Assembly: GCF_026788005.1 (NCBI RefSeq)
Contig: NZ_JABEPE010000001.1
Span: 310,001 to 374,000 of the forward strand
DNA: 64,000 bases
Direction of reading: 5' to 3'
From: Alteromonas sp. a30
Lineage (GTDB): Bacteria > Pseudomonadota > Gammaproteobacteria > Enterobacterales > Alteromonadaceae
Positions 56,299-64,000 of the stretch are shown in pieces. Numbering within the stretch: position 1 is the first letter of the stretch; each line of letters begins with the position of its first letter. Under the pieces are notes generated by a model, which saw only the letters and a program-made list of their open reading frames with translations, was not told the origin of the DNA and searched no databases. Position numbers and translations under genes: made by a program.

Positions 56299-57750
56299 AT
56301 GAAGAAAACAGGCTTTTTCCTACTCTTTTTTTTCCTCAGTTTTAGCGTGACGGCGCAGTTCTCTAATCAACATAGCCAGAAAAACACCTTGCCGTCTATT
56401 GGCGTTGTCGCAGCCAACGCTATTAGCATTGAAAAAGAAATGCAGATTGGCGATGTTTTCATGCGTCAGTTGCGAGCCAGAGCGCCTTTGGCAATGGATC
56501 CAGTCTTGGAAGAATACTTAAATGACATAGGCAACCGCTTGGTTGTTCAAGCTAATGATGTGCGCTTCCCATTCTCGTTTTTCTGGGTCAACAGCCCAGA
56601 AATCAACGCTTTCGCCTTTTTTGGTGGTCACATTGGCGTGCATACGGGATTAATGCTTAACGCAGACAATGAAAGCGAGCTTGCGTCGGTACTTGCTCAC
56701 GAAATTAGCCACGTTACTCAACGTCATATTGCCCGCTCCATTGCTGAGCAGCAAAAAAACTCACCACTGCATCTTGCTTCATTACTGGGAGGGCTTCTCC
56801 TCGCCGTTGTCAATCCAGAAGCGGGGATTGCAGCTATTTCAGCGGGTAATGCCGCCAATGCCCAACTAGGCATTAATTACACACGCTCCAATGAACAAGA
56901 AGCCGATCGCGTGGGTTTTCAAATTTTATCCAAGTCAGGCTTTGATACTGCTGCCGCTTCCAGCTTCTTCGGCAAACTAGCAGCAAAATATCGCTCACGT
57001 TCAAAGCCTCCTGCTTTTCTATTAACCCACCCCTTGCCAGAATCTCGTATTGCTGATGCCCGTAACCGTCAACAAGGAGAACCAACAAGTCGGCGTCCAC
57101 CCAGCTTATCATTTCACTTAGCGAAGGCGCGGGTGATAGCGCGTTACTCCCATGATAGCCGCTACAATGTTGCCTTTTTTAGAAACATGCTCGAAAAAAA
57201 ATCGTATGTATTTGAACAAGCTGCACTTTATGGTTTAGCCATTTCATTGTTCGATGACGGTCAATTAAAAGCAGCAAAAAATATAATAGAAAAACTGCTC
57301 GACACTGCGCCGAATAACCTATTTTACGTTGACGTTGCCACGGATATTGATATTGCTCAACGCAAAACTCTCGACGCGATAGAACGACTAGAAAACGTCG
57401 CTCAAATGATGCCCAGAAATCGCGTGATTTCCTTAAACTTGGCAAATGCGTCCATCAAACATGGCAGTTACCAAAAAGCCAACAACATTATTAAAGACTA
57501 TCTCCTAACTAACCCAGAACACGCGTTGTCATATCAATTGTTGACTGAATCTTACGGGGAAAGTCAGCGTTTCTTGGAAATGCACCAAGCTAAAGCCGAA
57601 TGGTTTGCCCTACTTGCTGCTTACCCTCAAGCTATCGATGAGCTTCATAACGCTTATAACTATGCAAGAGAAAACAACTTAGAAAAACAACGCATTCGAG
57701 CTCGAATAGAGCAGTTAAGAGAAGCACAAGAGCAAATGAAAAAGCTATGA
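56299..57750 (+). CDS. bepA: Beta-barrel assembly-enhancing protease BepA
   Basis: Periplasmic M48 zinc metalloprotease with chaperone activity for outer-membrane proteins, notably LptD. From the ATG of MKKTGFFLLF (56299) it has 483 residues: a signal peptide ending near residue 20 (VTAQ), HEISH (134-138), the third ligand in NEQEADR, and C-terminal TPR repeats from about 300. A TTG at 56281 would only extend the signal peptide. It overlaps the converging thioredoxin-like gene by 6 bp. Confidence 0.95.
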   Translation: MKKTGFFLLFFFLSFSVTAQFSNQHSQKNTLPSIGVVAANAISIEKEMQIGDVFMRQLRARAPLAMDPVLEEYLNDIGNRLVVQANDVRFPFSFFWVNSPEINAFAFFGGHIGVHTGLMLNADNESELASVLAHEISHVTQRHIARSIAEQQKNSPLHLASLLGGLLLAVVNPEAGIAAISAGNAANAQLGINYTRSNEQEADRVGFQILSKSGFDTAAASSFFGKLAAKYRSRSKPPAFLLTHPLPESRIADARNRQQGEPTSRRPPSLSFHLAKARVIARYSHDSRYNVAFFRNMLEKKSYVFEQAALYGLAISLFDDGQLKAAKNIIEKLLDTAPNNLFYVDVATDIDIAQRKTLDAIERLENVAQMMPRNRVISLNLANASIKHGSYQKANNIIKDYLLTNPEHALSYQLLTESYGESQRFLEMHQAKAEWFALLAAYPQAIDELHNAYNYARENNLEKQRIRARIEQLREAQEQMKKL

Positions 57751-58224
57751 TTGTGCTTGTTTAGCGCGCGCAATCGCATTAAACAAGGAGTCTTGTGTTT
57801 GTTCACCCAACAATGTTTTTACCACTTTTCCCTCTGGTGAAATTAAAAAAGTTGCCGGTAATTGCTGAGGTTTAGTGACAGGCAGTTTAGGTTCGGGAAA
57901 AGATTGGATCAACGCAAAATGCATATCGTATTTACTTTTCAAAGCAGCTAGTTCGGTAGCATTCAAAGCATCGAAGCTTGCCGCAAATAATTGGATATTA
58001 TGCCCATCAATAGCGTGGCTAAATGCATTAAGTTCAGGTACTTCTTTTAAACACGGTACGCACCACTCAGCAAAATAATTTAAAACGATCCAGTCCCCTT
58101 GCAACTCCCGCCATGTTAATTTTTCTCCTTGTAATGTCGAGAAGTCTGCCCGCGAAAATTGGTAGGAAAGTGCCCCTCCCCCAATGGCAATCACTCCCAT
58201 TATTACTAAAGCTAACTTTTTCAA
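57745..58224 (-). CDS. TlpA-like thiol-disulfide oxidoreductase
   Basis: A 159-residue protein with an N-terminal membrane anchor or uncleaved signal (about 3-22) and a thioredoxin fold with the active site WCVPC. The TlpA/ResA-like sequence LNYFAEWCVPC and KPQQLPATFLI suggest a periplasmic thiol reductant. It is convergent with bepA and divergent from arsC. Confidence 0.88.
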   Translation of the reverse strand: MKKLALVIMGVIAIGGGALSYQFSRADFSTLQGEKLTWRELQGDWIVLNYFAEWCVPCLKEVPELNAFSHAIDGHNIQLFAASFDALNATELAALKSKYDMHFALIQSFPEPKLPVTKPQQLPATFLISPEGKVVKTLLGEQTQDSLFNAIARAKQAQS

Positions 58225-58312
58225 GATGCCTCCTTGAAACCTATCTCTGTATTTTTACGTATCTAAATTACAGTGTAGAATAGTGCAATCCATTAATAGT
58301 ACAAAAGATCCC

Positions 58313-59235
<923 letters not shown>

Positions 59236-59241
59236 AGTTTT

Positions 59242-59634
59242 ATGTCTGATCAAACTAAATTTTTTAGAAGGCTAGCCCTTTTCGGCTATTTTGGCTTACT
59301 AATTTGGGTCATTTTATGGCATTTCGTATTAGCGCCATCTCAATACTCTGTTGGTTTTAGAATTGCACTCGCGGTGGTTCCTTTGCTATTACCCATGGTT
59401 GGCATCATCAAGGGTAAGCCCTACACTCATGCATGGGCTAACTTCATCATCATGTTCTATTTCTTACATGGCTTTACAGCAATCTATACACACCAATCCG
59501 AATGGTTTTATGCGTTGGTCGAAATTTTGCTGGCAACGGCCATGTTTATCGGTTGTAGTTATTACGCTCGATTCCGAGGAAGAGAGTTAGGCTTAGGCTT
59601 AAAAAAGTTGAAATCCAGTGAAGATGCTGGATAA
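59242..59634 (+). CDS. DUF2069 small membrane protein
   Basis: A 130-residue inner-membrane protein with four hydrophobic segments (about 10-30, 35-52, 63-85, 88-112), typical of the DUF2069 family found next to wrbA in pseudomonads and relatives. The function is unknown. The C-terminal tail is short and charged. Confidence 0.85.
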   Translation: MSDQTKFFRRLALFGYFGLLIWVILWHFVLAPSQYSVGFRIALAVVPLLLPMVGIIKGKPYTHAWANFIIMFYFLHGFTAIYTHQSEWFYALVEILLATAMFIGCSYYARFRGRELGLGLKKLKSSEDAG

Positions 59635-59720
59635 ATCATATTTCCATTGTAATTAACAAACGACAGAGCACCCACTGTTACCTGAAGCGTATTGCCTGCT
59701 GGCTGGAATGGAGAGATACG

Positions 59721-61667
59721 ATGAAAAATAAACGACTTCGCTATGCGACGATTGGGGCGCTAAGCTTTACTACCTTAGTCAATTGTGGCGGTGGTGGTTC
59801 TGCCTCTACCCCATTGGCCCCACCCAGCAATCCCGTGCCACCAGTCAACAGTTCAGCACCGTTAAGCGAGCGACTCACGTTAATTACGCCCGAACAAGTA
59901 GAAACCAACCAGTCAGTGGGTCTTGTCGCAACTGTCACCGCTGGCGCAGAAATAACACGTTCAAACTGGATTCAAACTGCAGGCCCTAACGTTCAATTTC
60001 TAGCTAAAAACTCTCAGGTAATTGGTTTCGACGTAATCCAATCAGGCGACTATCGTTTTACCTACCAAGGCACTGACGCTAACGGTGATACTAGCGAAAA
60101 AGAAGTAAGCTTTAGTGTTAGTGAGTCCGATGCATCGGCAAAGGCAATGGTTCGTTTGGATCATGCTGTCACAGAACAAGGAAAAGTGTCACTTCGTGTT
60201 GATAGTAGCGATGCGAACAATGCCAATGCTCAAATAAGTTGGCGACAAATTTCAGGGCCAACAATCTCCCAAGATCAACTCACTGTGCATGGTCACTTCC
60301 TCTTTTTCGACGCGCCTGCGGTGACACGAGACACCTTACTTGAATTTGAAGCAAGATTACGTTTTAGCGATGGTTCAGAAGATACCGACAATGCGTTCGT
60401 ATTAGTCAAAAACACTGACATCAATGGAGGTGGCTTTTTCCCTGATGCCTCATCGCGCATAGTGAGTGAAGATGTGTACACTTATCAGCCACAAAGCCCC
60501 TATGCCAACGTATTGGTCAATTGTGTTTATAATAACCAAATTGACACCTCCTGCCCTTTTTCGACTTTACCATTAATCGGGGGAGATTCTCCGAACCCCG
60601 ACATAGACGATATTATGCAACGCGTTGTGGTATCCCATGACTGGATGGCCGAGCGCTTTCGAGAATACCTCGAAACTTCTCCGGTATCTAACGATATAAT
60701 AGGGTTGTTAAAAGCCGTTACAGCAATCGTGATTTCCGTCGATGTTCGCCCGTCATTTTACTGGGCAGCGACTGGAGCCATTTATTTAGATGCCGCCAAT
60801 TTTTGGGTCACGCCCGAAGAAAGAGACACGCTCAACGATGTACCGGATTTCCGCTCCGCATTTGGCAATGAATTGCGCTTTATTATGCCTTGGCGTTACG
60901 CTGAAAATGGGGAAGACTACTTAAACCGTAATGATTACTCGCGTATATTGCGGGAGACTCGCTCTCAGGAAGATGTTCAGGCCGACATTACATGGTTACT
61001 TTTCCACGAATTAGCCCATGCCAATGACTTTTTTGATCCGGCTGTGCATCAAAGCTTACCCGGCAATATTTCTCCTTTGCTGTATGCAAATCAAAATGGC
61101 ACTTCGAGTGAACAATTGGTTCAAGCCTTACCCTTATCCTCAAACCAAATGAAAGGCTTAGCACAAGTAAGCTTTGCAGGCGAAACGGCCACCTCAACCC
61201 AACGGCGTTACGATGCTGCTGACATCGAAAATGCTTTCCGTCCTGATGGCGCGGTGATGTACTACAGCTATTTTACTTCACGAGAAGATTTTGCCACCTT
61301 ATTTGAACGCTTCATGATGTCTTATCGTTTAGGTGTTGATTCCGATGTCGCAGTGATTAGCCGAGAAGATAATCCAGACTTCCTAGTGCAGTGGGGGCAA
61401 CGTAATCGTTTTAATTCGCCTCAGGTTAGGCAAAGAACCCAATTCGTTGTAAACAGCATTTACCCTAACTTAAATGTAACCGCAGCGCTAAACACTCTAC
61501 CTGCCCCACAAGATATGATCCGTGGTGTCAGTTGGTTCGACAATTTGATGAATAGCACTGACCAAAGTAACACAAGTGCTCATCGCCACACGCATACCGA
61601 AGCAGAGTTACATATGAATGAAAGAGAGTTGCATTGGAATCGCCCTGTTTTGCCAAAGGTGCAATAG
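59721..61667 (+). CDS. Surface lipoprotein with Ig-like repeats and an HExxH site
   Basis: A 648-residue lipoprotein: signal with lipobox LVNC (Cys22), a Gly/Pro/Ser linker, then two PKD/cadherin-like beta-sandwich domains (about 50-138 and 142-230) of the kind seen in surface proteins. The C-terminal part has FHELAHANDFFD with HELAH at 429-433, the zincin motif. It looks like a secreted or surface metalloprotease, though the third ligand is not certain. A gene boundary disrupts the usual wrbA-DUF2069 to hda neighbourhood, so it is probably an insertion. It ends with a His/Glu-rich tail (HRHTHTEAELHMNERELHW in part). Confidence 0.7.
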   Translation: MKNKRLRYATIGALSFTTLVNCGGGGSASTPLAPPSNPVPPVNSSAPLSERLTLITPEQVETNQSVGLVATVTAGAEITRSNWIQTAGPNVQFLAKNSQVIGFDVIQSGDYRFTYQGTDANGDTSEKEVSFSVSESDASAKAMVRLDHAVTEQGKVSLRVDSSDANNANAQISWRQISGPTISQDQLTVHGHFLFFDAPAVTRDTLLEFEARLRFSDGSEDTDNAFVLVKNTDINGGGFFPDASSRIVSEDVYTYQPQSPYANVLVNCVYNNQIDTSCPFSTLPLIGGDSPNPDIDDIMQRVVVSHDWMAERFREYLETSPVSNDIIGLLKAVTAIVISVDVRPSFYWAATGAIYLDAANFWVTPEERDTLNDVPDFRSAFGNELRFIMPWRYAENGEDYLNRNDYSRILRETRSQEDVQADITWLLFHELAHANDFFDPAVHQSLPGNISPLLYANQNGTSSEQLVQALPLSSNQMKGLAQVSFAGETATSTQRRYDAADIENAFRPDGAVMYYSYFTSREDFATLFERFMMSYRLGVDSDVAVISREDNPDFLVQWGQRNRFNSPQVRQRTQFVVNSIYPNLNVTAALNTLPAPQDMIRGVSWFDNLMNSTDQSNTSAHRHTHTEAELHMNERELHWNRPVLPKVQ

Positions 61668-61778
61668 CAATAATCAGATACAAAACGTAGAAGTAGACAA
61701 AAAACGCTTTAAAAAATAAGGACATTAACAATACGGACGCAAGAAGAAGGCAATTAAAGGTCGGATTAAGCGGTTTAA

Positions 61779-62489
61779 CTACAGGTTTAATTCGGCCTTA
61801 ACGAAGGGGATGGTTAGGTTTTTTTGAGTTTTTAGTGAGCGTTCATCTAATTGCTCAAGCACCACCACTAAACTGCTCATATCGCGTCTAAAATGTTTAA
61901 TTAAAAAACCAGCCACATCTTTAGATAACTTCAAGCCCTTTGCACTTGCTTTACGCATTAAGGCTTCCACTAACTGTTCATCCGTTAGCGGCTTTAAATT
62001 GAAGCTTACTCCCCAGTCTAAGCGTGAAACCAAATCTTTTAACTCAATATCAAGCGATTTAGGTAAGCCAATACCGCTAAACACAATATAATGCCCCACC
62101 TCCAACACGCGATTAATAAGGTCAAACACCGCTTTTTGCCATGGCAAACTAGTCTTCACGAGATGGATATTATCCAAGCACACTATTTTGTACTGTTCTA
62201 GTCCAGCAACACATTCCACACTTAAAGGCAGCAAAGCACTTAGGTCAAGGTAAATAACAGGAAGATCGTTCGACTCAGCATGCTCTGCAACAGCATGTAA
62301 TAGATGGGTTTTCCCAGTACCTGCTTTCCCATTGAGATAACACAAATGTGAGCAATCAGGCTTTGCTTTAATTAACCCTTTTAAATACTGAACCACTTGC
62401 TCATTTTCGCCAGAATAGTAGTCATCGAAACGAAAATACTCCGGTGGGGCAACGGGCAAAACAAGTTGATCAGCGATTATGGGTTCCAT
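61779..62489 (-). CDS. hda: DnaA regulatory inactivator Hda
   Basis: AAA+ protein that works with the beta clamp to turn ATP-DnaA into ADP-DnaA. The 236 residues have the N-terminal clamp-binding motif QLVLP (8-12), Walker A GKAGTGKT (54-61) and Walker B-like KIVCLDNIH. Its start overlaps the stop of the DUF2066 gene by 13 bp, showing coupling. Confidence 0.95.
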   Translation of the reverse strand: MEPIIADQLVLPVAPPEYFRFDDYYSGENEQVVQYLKGLIKAKPDCSHLCYLNGKAGTGKTHLLHAVAEHAESNDLPVIYLDLSALLPLSVECVAGLEQYKIVCLDNIHLVKTSLPWQKAVFDLINRVLEVGHYIVFSGIGLPKSLDIELKDLVSRLDWGVSFNLKPLTDEQLVEALMRKASAKGLKLSKDVAGFLIKHFRRDMSSLVVVLEQLDERSLKTQKNLTIPFVKAELNL

Positions 62490-63784
62490 ACGAACTCCAG
62501 TTCACTTGTTGGACGACCAAACGCATCTGAAACACGTTTTACTCTATCATCCAACTTAAGTGCATTAAGTAAGTCGACTTCTCGCCCTGTCAACAACACC
62601 TTAAACTGCGCTTTTTGCGATGCTAATGACACTAACTGAACCGACGAGACGGCCTGTAAGGACTCAAAATAAGACTTAACCTTAACATAGTCAGAAATCG
62701 ACGCTAGATTCACTAAGGAAATAAGCGATTCCCCGATTTGCTCACCTTGTAATAGCGTGGTTTTAACCGCGTATCTTTCAGCGAGTTCATCTGCCAACGT
62801 ATCGACTAACATAGGTGATAATAAGGCTTTTTCCTCAGCTTCGAACGACCCTGTTAAGATCTTACCCTCAATAATAAGCATCCAGTCCGCCTGCCAACCT
62901 TTTTCTTTTTTATCTTTACTATCAGCCGATTCACTCTGTGCAGTAATTGCCTTTTGTTGAGCTGTTTTCAATGCATCTAAGCGTTGCTTCTCTGCTAACG
63001 CCTCTTGCTCGATTAACTCGGAAATATCTTGTTCACCAATCCAACCTGCTACCACTTTAGCTTCATCAACAAACGGTTCATCTGGTACTTCAAATTCAAC
63101 GGCTAATTGTTGTTTTGGATAAATGCGAGCGGACATCACCACTTCAACATCATAGCGCTGACTTGCTTGCACAATGTTGTCAGTAAACTGCCCCCATACA
63201 TCATAAATCATGGATTGCGTGTTTTCAGCAATATCCGCTAGAGGAAAAATTAAACTAACGCCTCTGCGCTTAGCATCATCGAGCACAACTTCTTTTAATG
63301 GGTTTTGGAGGTACTCAGAATACAATTGACGCTCAAGACTGGGCTTTTCTTCTACCAACCATAAAATAGTAGATGGTCGATAGCTTCCCCAAATGGGAAA
63401 ACGCTCGCGGCGCAGTAAGGTATCCACTTTTTCAGCATCAAAATCAGCAACAAACATCAACGCTTGGTTTTCGGTTTCAAATTGATACTGGCGTAAAAAC
63501 TGTCCGGCTCGTTCCACTTCTGTTTTGATAACCGTCTCTTCGATCAAGCTCTTTGAACCGCTCACTTTGATTAAAACTTGTTCAAATGCAGCTTGAATTG
63601 CTCGTTCTTGTGCCCGACTCGACTGATCAGTCACTTTAACTTTAGCCTGATATAAATCCGACACGACATCCGCATGGAGCCTGACAGTAACCAAAAGCAG
63701 GAGAAAAAAAGGTAATTGAATGAAAGACTTTAGCAATTTTCTATCGTCAACATAAAACAAAACTGAGCCTGAATTGTTATTCAT
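62477..63784 (-). CDS. DUF2066 family exported protein
   Basis: A 435-residue protein with an N-terminal signal or anchor (hydrophobic about 21-37) and a DUF2066-like body beginning DLYQAKVKVTDQSSRAQERAI. This family lies between purM and hda in pseudomonads and many marine gammaproteobacteria. The function is unknown. An alternative start some 20 residues later would leave a cleaner signal peptide. Confidence 0.88.
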   Translation of the reverse strand: MNNNSGSVLFYVDDRKLLKSFIQLPFFLLLLVTVRLHADVVSDLYQAKVKVTDQSSRAQERAIQAAFEQVLIKVSGSKSLIEETVIKTEVERAGQFLRQYQFETENQALMFVADFDAEKVDTLLRRERFPIWGSYRPSTILWLVEEKPSLERQLYSEYLQNPLKEVVLDDAKRRGVSLIFPLADIAENTQSMIYDVWGQFTDNIVQASQRYDVEVVMSARIYPKQQLAVEFEVPDEPFVDEAKVVAGWIGEQDISELIEQEALAEKQRLDALKTAQQKAITAQSESADSKDKKEKGWQADWMLIIEGKILTGSFEAEEKALLSPMLVDTLADELAERYAVKTTLLQGEQIGESLISLVNLASISDYVKVKSYFESLQAVSSVQLVSLASQKAQFKVLLTGREVDLLNALKLDDRVKRVSDAFGRPTSELEFVWNP

Positions 63785-63932
63785 TATGAAGCAAAGATCA
63801 CCCTTTCTTTTTGATTTGTTTAATTAATAGCAAAATCTTGCGGTTGTTATGCTTACTGGCATACCCAAATTAAAGATATGTCGCTATAATTCGCACCTGA
63901 AATTAATCAATCATCTGTATGCGAGAAGTACC

Positions 63933-64000
63933 TTGGCAACACCTCCTACCTCACTCAGTTATAAAGACGCCGGTGTCGACATCGACGCGGGCAATCAATT
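63933..64000 (+). CDS. purM: Phosphoribosylformylglycinamidine cyclo-ligase, N-terminal start (cut by window edge)
   Basis: Fifth step of purine synthesis (AIR synthase). The visible codons after a probable TTG start (63933-63935) read LATPPTSLSYKDAGVDIDAG in part, and SLSYKDAGVDIDAGN is the conserved PurM N terminus. GAGAAG lies about 6 nt before the TTG. No in-frame ATG is present upstream. It is divergent from the DUF2066-hda pair as in related genomes. Confidence 0.9.
   Translation, partial: MATPPTSLSYKDAGVDIDAGNQ

Overview
The window is chromosomal DNA from a marine-type gammaproteobacterium. Several neighbourhoods are conserved gammaproteobacterial blocks: edd-pgl-zwf divergent from hexR-pykA (an arrangement I associate with Shewanella and other Alteromonadales), the tatD-holB-tmk-mltG-pabC-fab cluster, gyrA/ubiG/nrdAB, and bepA-arsC-wrbA...hda-DUF2066-purM. 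Base composition looks moderately AT-rich by eye; I did not compute it. I cannot name the genus.

Layout. 1-5.3 kb: Entner-Doudoroff/pentose-phosphate entry genes and pyruvate kinase, with HexR-type palindromes on both sides of hexR. 5.4-17.8 kb: a long minus-strand housekeeping stretch covering DNA replication (holB, tmk), murein (mltG), folate (pabC), fatty acid synthesis (fabF, acpP, fabG, fabD, fabH), rpmF and yceD, then maf on the plus strand and rluC on the minus strand. plsX is absent from its usual slot between rpmF and fabH. 17.8-21.4 kb: rne with a leader of over 400 nt. 21.3-34.8 kb: an accessory island between rne and pyrF. 34.9-44.2 kb: pyrF, lapBA, ihfB, rpsA, cmk, aroA and gyrA. 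44.5-50.1 kb: ubiG, gph, nrdAB and a 2Fe-2S ferredoxin, with NrdR-like boxes before nrdA. 50.2-64 kb: purC, bamC, dapA, gcvR, bcp, perM, bepA and neighbours, a large HExxH lipoprotein, hda, a DUF2066 protein and the start of purM.

The most interesting part is the accessory island. Six tightly packed plus-strand genes encode, in order, a fatty acyl-AMP ligase, two delta-9-like membrane desaturases, a stand-alone acyl carrier protein, a third desaturase of the delta-12/acetylenase type, and an alpha/beta hydrolase. This matches the core of bacterial polyyne (poly-acetylenic fatty acid) clusters such as those for caryoynencin, cepacin and protegencin. No polyketide or peptide synthase, P450, rubredoxin or acetyl-CoA acetyltransferase resistance gene lies beside it. 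Facing it is a minus-strand operon of a MarR regulator, an RND/MMPL exporter fused to a LolA-like domain, an outer-membrane beta-barrel and a second alpha/beta hydrolase. A divergent gene for a two-domain NTF2-like protein lies beyond marR. I infer that the left operon makes an acetylenic fatty acid or polyyne on the carrier protein, and that the right operon moves it or a modified lipid across the envelope and controls its production. The product is not readable from sequence.
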